64,000 nucleotides of DNA from Echinarachnius parma (GCA_037951105.1 JBAMJV010001854.1:1-64000); one strand, 5' to 3'; positions 35,340-47,350 are shown, counted from the stretch's first letter. Numbers and translations are program-made. The notes: generated by a model from the letters alone, not told the origin.

Positions 35340-36135
35340 TCCCTCAGTGTACTATTAAGCGTAGATTTTCGGGGACGTACACAAATATTCTCATTGTCCT
35401 TTCCAATAACATTATATAAGTGTTCTATATTGCGAACTGCAAAAGACTTCTCTACCCTTAAATTTAACAAATGTGCATATATACTTTTTGAAGTTATACC
35501 ACATAATAAATAATCTTTTTATTCCATCGAAACTCCAAATTTTATTCAGTATCTTCTATCACATTATAATTTCTACTTAACAATTGTTTCCATATAAATG
35601 GTATATTTTCAAATATAGGTTTTCCCGCTCAATTTCGCGATTGTGTCAATCGAATTGATAACAGGAGCAAACGAATTCGCGCGATTTGCGATCGCCGTAC
35701 CAAAGCAGCATTCGAATTCGTAAATAGTCGTTCAAAATCACGTAGGAGCAAGTGAATTTGCACAAAGTGCATACCTTTTCATCAATGGTCATTCGAATTC
35801 GCGAAAGGCCGTTGACAGTTGGCTGCACATTCGCGAATTCGAATGCCCATAAATGAACTTCTGTGTCTATTCACGAAAGCGTGTGCGTATGCATGAATTC
35901 GCATGCACTTATTCGGAATTTGGAAGACCGATACCAACGATTACGCGGCAACGCGCGAATTCGAATGACCCTAAATGAATTCGATTGAAAAAAGTGCAAA
36001 ATTGAGCGGGAAAACCTATATTTGTTTTACTATATCAATCTCTGACCTGTCTAAGCCTAATCTTATAAATTCGTGAACAGATTTTATTCTGCCATTACAA
36101 TCAACTATATGATGTATTTTATAGACATTTAAAAA
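35340..36135 (-). mobile_element. Decayed LINE fragment interrupted by a MITE
   Basis: On the minus strand there are broken stretches of LINE-like coding sequence (PFIWKQLLSRNYNVIEDTE, FRWNKKIIYYVV) with stops and frameshifts. The fragment is interrupted by the hairpin element at 35611-36023. It has the same strand and order as the zf-RVT fragment at 31355-32500, from which about 2.8 kb of MITE-rich DNA separates it. Confidence 0.55.
35611..36023 (+). mobile_element. MITE rich in CGAATTCG motifs
   Basis: Terminal repeats AAATATAGGTTTTCCCGCTC and GAGCGGGAAAACCTATATTT. The interior has at least seven GAATTCG/CGAATTC motifs in both orientations. It is inserted in the decayed LINE fragment 35340-36135. 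Confidence 0.85.
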
Positions 36136-36510
36136 AAAAAAAAGAGATACGATCGATTGTAAGTTGCAATTAATCGTAAGTCAGATCACGTGTTCTAGTG
36201 TTGACATCATTCTACCGGAAATATCTCTACGCGGGAATATGAAACATATAGTTCGGAAAATGTATACTTCTCAAAGTTCGTTTTCGCTTTATATTTCACG
36301 AAGTCCCAGGACTGTATTTAGTATTTGATCAGAAACATAATCGCAATTAGTTAAGTAACTGTCTTATTATTGATCGTGGGTACCAAGTATGGGAAAATAC
36401 AAGTGTTTTATACAGGCTGCTGATTGTTAACACGATCAATAGATACACAATTGAATAGTCGACTCGCTAATACTGATCGTGCTCTCTATTATCAGCCTGT
36501 ATTAACATGA

Positions 36511-37024
36511 TTAAAGGGATCTAGTAACTTTGTTGACATGTGCAAAAAGTGATGAGTGGTTGATAATGTATATCATGTATATTGTTGTTAACTGATATGT
36601 TCACTAGTGGACGTTATACCTTAGATAGAGTAAAACACAATTTTGAGGTAGTTTTCTTGTCGGTATACCTTTAATTTTTAAAGGATCTAGAAATAGTAAC
36701 TTTGTTGACATGTGCAAAAACTGACGAAGGGTTGATAAAGTATGTATTTCTGTGATCTGATATGTGACATTTCCATGGAGAATTCGTGTCATACTATCCC
36801 AAGTATTGAGCAAATATGCAAACTAACACATTGCGCTGACCTTGTAAACGGTAGAACTGTAGATATTGAATCCAACCACTTCAATCATACATACTTTTTA
36901 TATCGAAGGAGATATTTGGAAAACCGAAACCTGTTCATGTTCATGAGAAAAATACAACGAGGTATTATGAGAACCGATAGAGATTGTAAATTGTGTGGAT
37001 TTTGAGAATAAATTACTATAACCT
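36511..37024 (-). mobile_element. MITE-C, two overlapping reverse copies
   Basis: Two left-end segments in the same orientation (36511-36600 and from about 36669) both read GTAACTTTGTTGACATGTGC; only the second continues into the family body. The far terminus is not clear. Confidence 0.65.
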
Positions 37025-37454
37025 AGATCGCTTTGATATGGCAAAATAGTTTAATACAAAATTATTTCTTACCTTCATTGTACATGTTGTATAAACAGTA
37101 TAATGAAAATTCAAGTCAGTCTGTGGACTGGGGCCGAGAGATGGTCGCAATTCCGAATCAAGGATATTATAGCACGGCTACAAAGCCAGATCACAACCAA
37201 AGATTAAGAGTAGCTAGTTGATAATTGATTATCACATGAATAACACTATCCCATTTTAAAACACACAGGAAGCTATGTACAATTGTGCATCGTGTCAACA
37301 GCATGGTTTATGGCGGAATATATGACTCTGCTGTGCGAACTTGTATACGAACTAAATTATAATTATGGAACCTCAATACATTTTCAGCAAACGTATTTTA
37401 AAGCCATTTCCGTCTGCCTGAAGGAACATTTTTTGCAAGAACAGCACACTAGCC

Positions 37455-38008
37455 TTAAAGTCATACCTGTAAAGTGTCCAAATCCACGAAAATTACTTGG
37501 AGCTTCCTCGTTTCTCTTCTACCGTGTTGTTTAGCTTATGGTAAGAGAAGAATAAAATAAGGTTTGATTTTTTCAAATGTCCCTTTAGTATGAAGATAAT
37601 TATCATTGAAAATCATTATTTCTAAAGCGTTAATCAACGCAATTGAAAACAAGTACAATTGTCTTAGCTGAGAACGTCCGCATGCAGCACCCGTGAGAAC
37701 ATTCCGGAGATTGAACTTTAAGCCGAGCGAGTTCAAATTCCATGAATTATGTACTACGTGTGTAAAAATACACGGGTGCGAATATCTCAAACGGATCATT
37801 CATTACTGCGACAAAAGTATGGCAGACCATCAGTATTCGGTGATAAAATATGAACTCAATATTCGTTTTTTTCACTAGGTAAACAGTGTTCGTTTTCTTT
37901 CAAACTTTCACAAATCTTTCAATTGTATTTTACAATGATATTGATATAGGATTGAAGTCTCAAATGTCATTTTGTGCAATATCTGACACTTTACAGGCAT
38001 CACTTTAA
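37455..38008 (+). mobile_element. MITE-B, longer copy
   Basis: Bounded by TTAAAGTCATACCTGTAAAG and TTTACAGGCATCACTTTAA. It is about 200 bp longer than the nested copy at 3654 owing to extra central sequence (37590-37840). Confidence 0.8.
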
Positions 38009-38582
38009 TATCCATAAAATTGAGCAGACAAATATAGAACTGGGGAATCCCAAGAAATGTTATGTTTGCTTGAAGCAGACGGACATACGCCCTCTTTCTG
38101 ATTATACTGTGTATTGGCCCAAATCATAACATATGAAATTATTGTAGGCCTACGTTCTTGTCCAGTTTGTATGATTCCATTTATTATAATGTATTTTAAA
38201 TAGTTTTCTCATACATATTAGTGAATACTTTACATACTGAGCTACTGTTTTGTTATTGTCATTATTATCGATCCATTACGTATGTTACATTCTCCACTCT
38301 CTCCATTTTTCCACATATCTCCATATAAATAAACACTCTTGATTTGCTTATGTTATTGTATAGTTTCGATGAATAAATCAAACATAACATTTGACACATA
38401 TGTTGTCATAGAAATTACCTTTCCAGTCCACAGGTCCAGTGGACTGCAAATTTATTTTCTATGACAGCATTGGCCTAAACATGTTTACAGATTTTAAGAG
38501 GTGAAGACATTATATTTTATTTCTAATTTATCATAGGTCCTTGTTTTAGTAACACGCGCATTAACATTGATTCATGAACATA

Positions 38583-38633
38583 CAAAAGCACACAAACACA
38601 CGCACACACACATACAAGAACACACATACCCAT

Positions 38634-38666
<33 letters not shown>

Positions 38667-38775
38667 GACACACACACATACATGAATAAACATAACCATG
38701 CAAATACACACGCACTCACATACGGGCACACATACACACGCGCACACACAAAAAACACACAGGCACATGATAATT
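38583..38775 (+). repeat. (CA)n microsatellite
   Basis: Imperfect CACACA and CATACA repeat; frames over it are artefacts. Confidence 0.95.
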
Positions 38776-40604
38776 CACACACGCACCCATGACTGTATGT
38801 AATTATTGTTTCTACAATATAAAGTTTTCTTCAAGTTCGTTTGGTCGAATAAGACCAAATTACTAAATCCCTTAGAATATAATATCCAGTATACTTGCAA
38901 TTATTTTCCTTTTTTTAAATATAGATTTGCTCTCATATTCAGTAAACAGACTATGCAAGTTTAAAATAGTTTCAAACAAATGGGAGAGTCCATGGACATT
39001 AAGTAGCCAACATGGAAATAACAATAAGGAACCGGCAATTTGTTTTACAAACAGAATTAAATATATGTTTTCTAGTCAAATCGTCTCGAAAATTGTATTG
39101 TTGCGTTGTTGTTCATATCTGGTAGACTATACATTATAGTATATTTAATTTGAGTGTATGATATTTAGTTTACAAACATTGACCAGCAATCAAGATAACC
39201 GTTAACAAAATGAAAAGTATTACTGCTGAATGTAGTATGATTAATGTTGATTCAACCTCTCACTTTCGGAGATTCTCTGCCGATGAAAACATTATCTGTG
39301 TTATCTATACATGTCTGATAAAAAACAGTATACATGGATTTTATAAATTAAGGTAATACCCTTTTTCCACGATGTAATATACAACAATGAATATAATAAT
39401 AGTACAATAAACATGATAAACCATAATATATTATCACCATATACATGAAGTTGGTTTGCTATATAAGAATGTTGTCATTCTTTTTTTATGATTAAGAATA
39501 TACATAGACATAAAGGCACTGCTGCATATAAGAGACAATCTAAAGAATTAATCGCATAATTAAAGTTCAACAATAAAAATATTACAAGAAGGCGCTTGGT
39601 GAAAATGAAATCAAATTTTTCACAAACCACAATCTTGCTTAGCAAATATGAACACGAATTCAAATAATAACAATCTACGTATACCGCCGTGTAAATACAA
39701 CTGTTTAAACTATTGTTCATGTACATTGTGCTTAATAGTTTACTTAACCACTAAAATACAGCCAATAAGAAAGAAAATCCACACAGTTTGCATAATTGCG
39801 CTTTTCTATCGGTGCATGCATGTGAATACTACCATTATCCATAATTACGTATGCATAATTAACACTCTGAGTGCCAAATTGTATCACCATAATCCACTAG
39901 AGCCCGTTTTTTGACAATAATTGACATGAATAATCCTAATCATCCTATTCACAATTAGTATACATTCACATTATATACACCGTAGTCATTTGTACAATGA
40001 ACAATGAACGAAGCATTGTGACTTGAGTCGACTATGGGACTCAGAGGGTTTAATAAGCATGGAGAATATAATGCACGTTCCTTATTGCCATTATTTACAG
40101 CATATACATGAATAAAATAAAATGTAATTGCTTTCAATTTCCTCATCATTTGTTCTTAACATTTTCTGGTGAAGTATTATAATTGATTAACTACACTATT
40201 TTAGGATTCAAGATTTATCTTTCTAACAAGTCAATATAATTAAGTAAAATGTTTTGAGTTTACAATACACATCGTTAAAAAGTTATAATACTTAACATAA
40301 TATAAAATAAACAAATGTACTAATGAACATAATTATGAGATTAACTATGAGATACCAGACAAAACTATACATGTAAACGTCTTAATAAATAACATAGTAA
40401 TTTACAATGATAACACATTCAAAGATTCTGAAATACCAGAAGAAAAAAAACTGTCGATTATTCGTGACTTATTGACAAAAGATAACCGTTGTGCATAATA
40501 TCACATTATACAGTCAGCTTCAAACAATGAAATAGAATGCTCTAGTATACAAACCATGCGTAGACATAACAAATACATTATGAATGCAAATGTGCACGTT
40601 TACC
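38776..40604. other. ZNFX1 3' flank: no gene found
   Basis: Very AT-rich. Frames at 38927, 39475, 39648 and 39955 are short and without domains. Confidence 0.6.
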
Positions 40605-40860
40605 TATTATTATTATTATTATTTATTCGGCATTTCAAACAAAGTACAATATAACGATACAAAATGAACAGTGAATTTACAAAACAAAACATAAAAGAAT
40701 GCACCCCTGGTGAGCCTCCCCAAGCTGCCTGGCAGGAAAAAAGAAATCTTGCATTCCTATGACCCATAGGTCTTTCCTACCAACTTGAGGAGGCCACCAG
40801 GGAAGCATTGTACATAAATATTTCAATTAAGCAACAAGGTGTATTATGTTATCAGTCTAA
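40605..40860 (-). mobile_element. LINE/SINE 3' tail
   Basis: On the minus strand it ends TGCCGAATAAATAATAATAA, a trinucleotide-repeat 3' end typical of CR1/L2-type LINEs and the SINEs they mobilise, preceded by about 230 bp of GC-richer sequence with no ORF. It is a 5'-truncated copy. Confidence 0.55.
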
Positions 40861-40880
40861 CACGTGGAAGTGTTAGAGTC

Positions 40881-41375
40881 TATCCCCGTGTTCACACACA
40901 ACAAATTTCATCCCTTAATCATCTCTATAGAATCATCACTAGCGATACGACGTTTCTTTAGTGATGATTAAATCAAACCTGGTCAACGTTCACACACACA
41001 CATAGCATATCGGACACCAGCTGTTTTCCAGGTGGCTTTCAGATGCATCGAACACCAGGTCTCCCTAGGGCCCCCCTAGGGCCCTGTGTGCGCGAACGTT
41101 CGAGTTAAGCCACGCCCAGTTAGTTACGAGTCGTATCGCTAAACATGATTAAGCGAGAAATCCTTGTTCACACACAAATTCGGCGTGATTCTATAGTCAG
41201 CTCTCGTACGAAACGGGGATAAAACCAGCGTATCGCTAGTCATCTCTAGCGATACGTCGTTTCGTTAGTAAGCGTTCAGACACACGAATTTTTAATGGGA
41301 AGCTGATTCTATAGTCAGCTGCTGATTCTTTAGTCATGATTAAGGGCTGAAAATTTTGTGTGTGAACACGGGGTA
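40881..41375 (+). mobile_element. MITE with AGCGATACG motifs
   Basis: Ends ATCCCCGTGTTCACACACAA and TTGTGTGTGAACACGGGGT are inverted. Inside, AGCGATACGACGTTTC and its reverse complement recur (40943, 41130, 41230, 41255). A CCTAGGGCCCCCCTAGGGCCC core lies near 41065. Confidence 0.82.
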
Positions 41376-41422
41376 TGAATTGTAAGAGTTAATATTCACA
41401 TTTAAAATTGCCTAATATCTGC

Positions 41423-41967
41423 TTAAAGGGGTAGTTTAGTTTTGGTAAGGGTGAACTTTAGTAGCCAAAACCTGCACAGTAACATTATAAACTAATAGTT
41501 ATAACACCACCATGCTCGAAAGGTATACAAAATTACAAACGACTAAGTAAAAAGCCTGTTATCATTCAAAAAGAGCCATTAAAACACAAGAGGGCGCTTT
41601 TTAAAAAGGCATTGGTTTCAACCATTTTTCATACAAAATTATGCATGTGATGTTTTATTGATATAATGATTAAATAGCGAGATCATCAACAACTATTTAA
41701 AAAACGCTTTTGAAAATTTTCGAAAAAGTGCAAGCATTTAAAAAAAAAATTTCTAAAAATCATCTAATTATTTGGGCCCCAAATAATTATAAGGTCAGAT
41801 ATATTTATTGATATTTCAGCCGTTTCTGGGTCGATTTTGACCAAATAAAGTTTATTCTGTCATTAAAATTGCATGTTCTCTCAAATTCGACACTCAGTTT
41901 TTCATTACCTCACCAAAAAATTGTGATGTGCAGCGCCCTCTCTACCAAAACTAAACTACCCCTTTAA
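41423..41967 (+). mobile_element. MITE-A, divergent full copy
   Basis: Bounded by TTAAAGGGGTAGTTTAG and CTAAACTACCCCTTTAA. The terminal repeats have changed together from the family consensus (T to C and C to T matched in both ends), so this is a subfamily rather than random decay. Confidence 0.86.
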
Positions 41968-43080
41968 TATCTGCTTATTACGCTACGATGTGGTTCGATC
42001 AGGTAAGGATACAGTTGTCTTGGGTCATGACAGACCAGTTCCACAGCTGGGGGGGGGGGGGGGGGGGGCATTGTCCCTCTCTGTGAATATACTTGTAATT
42101 TAAAGAAAACATTTGAGTATACCTGGTTGTGTGTAGATTAGCGCGCATATTATGTGCGTACACAATATATAACATGGATAATGATTGAGTCGCGATTACA
42201 GACGAGTATCAATCACGACACAACCAATATATAAAATCGGAAACAATATTAAATTCGTATCAAATTATGATGAATTGTTAAGAAGAAACTGCCAAAAGAG
42301 AGTGTACTTGTCCATAATTAATGTATAATACAGTTTACATTCACCCCTGTAAACTTAAACTTGAAAGTCCTTCCAAGCGCACTCTGATACGACCAGTCAT
42401 TTTGGACAACCTTTCATAAATCTAACACATGTATTATCTATAACAAAAATATGAAAAAATCTTGGCCGTTACAAACACATCAAACATTTCATCATGAATT
42501 AGCTGATATTTACATTCATTCGTATGAACTTCAAATATTATGAAAGACCCCTAACCATACAAAATAACTTCTGTTTTCAACATGAAATTGTTGAATACTT
42601 CTAATCAACTCATGATTATATATTCATATAGTGTTACATGAAAATATGATATAAATCCTATTTAGACAATGAAATGTTCTTTGTAAACGTATATACGTGT
42701 TGTTTCATGAAAATATAATATACATCATATTTTGGAAAATGGGATGTTCTTTGTAAATGATGTTCACGAGTAAACGTTAAAATTACATACTTCTTTTGTA
42801 GGGATCGTCAAAAGCTGTAAAACATTTCTCGAACTACATTACAATGATAATGACAGTGATAAACGATTTGAAAAATTCATTAAAAATATCGCACGAAAGT
42901 ACATGTCGTGGCTTAGAGTTATGTTCATGTAGAGCATGTATATCATGCTTTTAAAAGAAGTATTAAATATTTCCAACATTGTCCCATCTATTCAAAATCA
43001 AAAGGGAAGAAATCGAGGTATCCTAATAATTGCATTTCAATTCTGCGCAAACTATCTAACTGGCCAGTACCGCGATCACA
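41968..43080 (-). other. Region just downstream of ZNFX1 stop (possible 3' UTR)
   Basis: AT-rich, non-coding, with a 20-G run at 42049-42068. It would include the ZNFX1 3' UTR, but I cannot place the poly(A) site. ATATTTTCATGTAACACTAT-like sequence repeats loosely at 42630-42740. Confidence 0.5.
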
Positions 43081-44043
43081 TTACATGAAGAAATTGCCAT
43101 ATTGTTGGCTTCCACCTTGATTACGTCTGCCTCGGCCACGCCCCCCGCGACCACGCCTCCCTCCTCGGCCCCGCCCACGCCCTCCACCATAACCACGCCC
43201 TCGGCCTCTGTCCTGGCCGCGCCCTCTAAATGATCCCCCACCACGTCCGTAATGGTCACGTTCTTCTGGCGACTGCAGTGGTGCGTGACGCCCCGGACCC
43301 CTTGCGTCTCCGGGAGCACCCTGTGGCTCAACCTCCCCTCCCTCCTCCTCCTCCTTCTGTTTCCGCAGCTCTTCATCCTTGCACGCCCGACAGCTTTCAC
43401 CTTTGCACTCGCGCCTCGTCAGTACATGTCCCTTGTCGCACTTTAGCCAGATGTCCACTTCGTAGGAAACCCAGACAGGATTTTCCAAGGCTGGTAACCT
43501 TTCATCGCCCATGGGGGTCATGTCATAGCGCCTAAGCAAACTCTCGACCAAAATGCGGCGTGCAAGTATAACTTGTTCGGAAATTTGAAGAAAGTGGATA
43601 GATGTTCGTGGCTTAGCTAAGATAAGCTTCAGAATATCACAAATCGTACAAATGTGACTTGCTCTTTGGAAGATGTGTTCGTAGGAGGACATCTTACCAG
43701 GAGCCACTCTGGTGAGTTTTCGAAATTCTTCCAGAGAATCTACCAAGTATCTGTGAATTCCGTCTATGGAATCGACGGTACCGTACAGCTCGGCCTCTAT
43801 CCGCCAATTCACAAATTTATCTACAGTACAAGTGTCTTTCTTATATCTCTCGTACGTTTTGACAGTGACCGTTGCTGATTCGATCAGCTTGGCAATGGCT
43901 TTGGGATAATCGTTAATTACTCCCTTTCCACTTTCTTGTACCCGCTCGACAACCCTCCGCAGACTGAGAGCTGATTCGCGCAGTATGTTGCCATAGCGCC
44001 GACTCGTGTGTATCTGTTTCTTGCATCGGGGACAGGATTTCAC
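43081..44043 (-). CDS. ZNFX1: ZNFX1, exon 3 and stop
   Basis: Acceptor AAATAG|GTG, phase 0. It starts VKSCPRCKKQIHTSRRYGNI, the family's C-terminal CPxC element, followed by a helical domain of about 170 residues and a second Cys cluster (CDKGHVLTRRECKGESCRAC). The last 75 residues or so are an RG/RGG-rich tail ending GGSQQYGNFFM before the TAA at 43083-43081. With exons 1 and 2 the protein is about 2132 aa against roughly 1918 in human; most of the excess is the two RG-rich ends. Confidence 0.93.
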   Translation of the reverse strand: MKSCPRCKKQIHTSRRYGNILRESALSLRRVVERVQESGKGVINDYPKAIAKLIESATVTVKTYERYKKDTCTVDKFVNWRIEAELYGTVDSIDGIHRYLVDSLEEFRKLTRVAPGKMSSYEHIFQRASHICTICDILKLILAKPRTSIHFLQISEQVILARRILVESLLRRYDMTPMGDERLPALENPVWVSYEVDIWLKCDKGHVLTRRECKGESCRACKDEELRKQKEEEEGGEVEPQGAPGDARGPGRHAPLQSPEERDHYGRGGGSFRGRGQDRGRGRGYGGGRGRGRGGRRGRGGRGRGRRNQGGSQQYGNFFM

Positions 44044-44345
44044 CTATTTAAAAAAGACAAAACAAAAATTCAATTTTAGTGTTCTTAATAGACGCTGATA
44101 CCAATTGATTCATGAAGCATATCACTGCATTAGTTCCTTCACAAGGCGCAAACGGATATTAGATCACACGACGTCGATACATGTATTTGTCGCTTGATTG
44201 GCCAAGTCCAGTAAGGAATGTAGTCGTTTACCGTATTAGTCCAGTAGACATCTCTATAGGGCCTAGAAATCTGTACAAGTCCAACGTTTTTCTTACTATT
44301 CATGTTCTAAATGGTTTCTAGAGAAGATTCAGCCTTGTTGCCACC

Positions 44346-44836
44346 TTAAGTGCGTATCTCACCGGCGGAGACGTCGCCGCGACTGCCGCGACTGATCAGT
44401 CGCGGTAGTCGCTGCGACTCGGGAGACCCGAAAATGGTTTGCAATCTCACCAAAGCGAAGTCTCGGAGACGTCTCCGCGACGTATCCATGGGAGCAGGAA
44501 CAAACTGTACCAAATGATAAAGAACTCAGTCACGTGGTCTCTAAAGTGGGTCAAGCAACGTCAAGTAGTGTCGCGGAGACGTCTCCGCAACGCTTCCTCT
44601 CAGTCGCCTTGGTCTCCAGTAGGTCGCGGCGACGTCTCCCCAGTTGTGGACAAAATTAGACTCCGCGACTGATGGTCGAAAATCGAACATGTTTGATTTT
44701 CCCGCGACTCCCCGGAGACCCGGCTAGTCTCCAGGAGACGTCGCGGCGACGTCGCGGAGACGTCTCAGCGACCAGCGGAGACTGAGTCGCCAACTAGTCG
44801 CCAACTAGTCTCCAGCCCGGTGAGATACCACCTTAA
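44346..44836 (+). mobile_element. MITE-G, GC-rich, nested in the palindrome
   Basis: Flanked by TTAA on both sides, with terminal repeats GTATCTCACCGG and CCGGTGAGATAC. The interior is dominated by variants of GAGACGTC, GTCTCCGCGAC and CGCGACTG in both orientations, making it far more CpG-rich than its surroundings. Confidence 0.85.
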
Positions 44837-45063
44837 TAAAGATAATTAGCTAATTTGCATATTTCTGAAATAAGGTCAGAGGTCATTTGCTATCTAGGAA
44901 TAGTGCAAACATAATGGAAACTATTATATAAAGGTGTTTCGGGGTAAGGAATTAATTTCCGGTGCTCATTGCATTTGCCATATGGGCAACAACCTGAAAT
45001 CCAAGATGGCTGCCCCTAATTTGCATATCTATGAATATTATTAGTTTTTGGTGGTTCAAGCCA

Positions 45064-45634
45064 TTAAAGGGATAGTTGAGTTTTGGTATAGAGGGCGCTA
45101 CACACAAAAAAATTGTGAGATAATGAAAAACTGAGTGTTAAATTCGAAAGAGCATAACATTTTAATGACAGAATAAACTTTATTTGATCAAAATCGGTTC
45201 AGAAATGGCTGAAATATCCATAAACATAACCATTTGTAATAAATGTGGGGCCCCACAATTATTCAACAATTTTGAACCAGCCGCTACATTTTTTTTAAAT
45301 GCTTCCTCTTTTCAAAAATTTACAAAATAGGTTTTTAGATAGTTGTTGATTATCTCTCTATCTAACCCCAATTCAACAAAACATCACATGCACAATATTT
45401 GATTTTAAATGTTTGAAACCGATGAGTATTTAGAGAGCTCCCTCTTGAGTTGTAACGGCTCTTTTGGAATGATAACAAGCTTTTTACTTAGTCATTTATA
45501 ATGTTTTATTCCTTTTTTTTAGCATGGTGGAGTTATAACTATTAGTTTGTAATGTAATGGTGCAGGTTTTGCTTACTAAAATTCAGTTTGACCAAAACTG
45601 TACTCTCTTTACCAGAACTCAACTATCCCTTTAA
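45064..45634 (-). mobile_element. MITE-A nested in palindrome left arm
   Basis: Full copy in reverse orientation. The matching place in the right arm of the palindrome carries a single TTAA, giving an internal empty site that demonstrates TTAA target duplication. Confidence 0.9.
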
Positions 45635-47241
45635 TGAGCAAGAAGTACAAGGTATTATTTTTCAATCATGTTCTATGTAAGAAAGACATCTTAGCTTTGT
45701 TGCCACCTTGGCAACAATCAGCAATGCATATAATTAGCATAATTAGGTTTTTCACCTAATTTGCATATTCCCCAAAATCAAGTAAAATCATATATAGCGT
45801 GAACCCTAAAGGTAAAAATGACAAGTAATACCACTTTTCCAAGGTTTTGGGGGGCAACAAATCTATTTATGATACTTCATTGAACATATCACCATGGCAA
45901 CCCACATAAATCCAAGATGGCCGCTTTCGGCTTTTGTAAGGAGATTAAAGTTGCTTATTCCAATGATTAAAAGTAAAAAAAAAAAAATCATCCCGATCTT
46001 ATTTAACCTGAAGAATTGACACATGTCTCCTAGCTAGACTAATTTTGGGAACGGCCATCTTGGATTTATCTGGGTTGCCATGGTGATATGTTGAAAAATA
46101 TCAGAAATGGATTTGTTGCCCCGCAAAACCTTGGAAAATAGTTATTACTTGTCATTTTTACTTTTCGGGTTCACAATATATACGATTTTATTTCATTTTT
46201 GGGAATATGCAAATTAGGTGAACAAACTATTTATGCTAATCATATGCATTGCTGATTGTTGCCAAGGTGGCAACAAAGCTGAAATATCTTTAATGCATAA
46301 TATGTAGAACATGATTAAACAATAATATCCTGTATTTTTTGCTTATTAATAGCCTTAGCCACTAAAAAACAATAATATTAATATATATGCAAATTAGGGG
46401 CAGCCATCTTGGATTTCAGGGTGTTGCCCATATGGCACATGCAAATGAGCACCGGAAATTGATTCCTTCCCCCAAAACACCCTGAAATAATAGTTTTCAT
46501 TATGTTTGTACTATTCCTTGATAGAAATTGACCTCTGACCTTTAGGACCTAATTATCTTTATAATGCTTATACAAAAAAATGCTCAATGTTGCCGAGGTG
46601 GCAACAAGGCTGAATTTTCTCTAGAAACCATGAAGAACATGATTAGTAAACAAAACATTGGACTTATGAATGTCTCCAGGTCTGGTACACGACATATAGA
46701 ACCAGCTACTAGACTATAATAATGATGTTCGTTTCTCTATAGGATGGTGGAAGGTGTTACAACTTAAGAATCGTTTACATGTTGTAAATAATATTGCAAT
46801 CTAGAATGTTTATCTTTTTTTATAAAAAGAATTATTGAATAGAAAAGAAATTGAGAAAAGAAAATATGGCTTCGCCAGGACAATCCGGGAATCGTAGCCG
46901 AGGCCTCTGGATTTCTAGATCGATGATCTAATATTTGATACACATGGATGGTGGTTCTTCCGTAAACCATTTTCAATACTTGTGGTGGTAAGACGCTATT
47001 TAAACCTGACACAACCCCGAACACTATTAAATCAAATTAGGACATGTGCAGGGGATCTGGCAATGTGATGAAGCTGTTTTTTTTTCTCTCTATTTTTATA
47101 GAGGGTTTGTATAAGAAATGAATAACCGCCAGCTTTGAGGCTCAATGTTTAGAACATCAACTGAGCAATCTGGACATGGTAAATTTCTTGTGTTTGGATT
47201 TGATGTGTATTATGTTAATAATTCAAGAAAAGTAATATTAC

Positions 47242-47350
47242 CGAGAGTTTTGTGAAGGTCCCCTTGGATGATGCGTCCTGGTGAAGCTCCATCAGTCTGT
47301 CCAGACCGGTGACCTCGAAGAAGTGACCACAGTCCTCGAGTTGAATGTAC
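47242..47350 (-). CDS. ZNFX1: ZNFX1, exon 2
   Basis: Acceptor GATTACAG|G completes an Arg codon from exon 1. It encodes YIQLEDCGHFFEVTGLDRLM followed by ELHQDAS, the conserved linker after the zinc fingers in ZNFX1 proteins. It ends CTCTCG|GTAATA in phase 0. Intron 2 (44044-47241) contains the 2.4-kb palindrome. Confidence 0.92.

Larger units (their letters stand above)
44278..46667. repeat. 2.4-kb palindrome in ZNFX1 intron 2
   Basis: The left arm starts AAGTCCAACG and the right arm ends CATTGGACTT; pairing continues inward through TTTCTAGAGAA, GCCTTGTTGCCACC, CCAAGATGG and GGTTGCCATGG to a centre near 45975. After removing the two insertions (44346-44836 and 45064-45634) each arm is about 650 bp. 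There is no ORF. It looks like a foldback-type transposon or a very long MITE. Confidence 0.85.

Noticed and set aside
37033..37534. Short plus-strand frames of 62-87 codons as exons
   Set aside because: AT-rich, no family recognised, one overlaps MITE-B; no splice-site pattern linking them.
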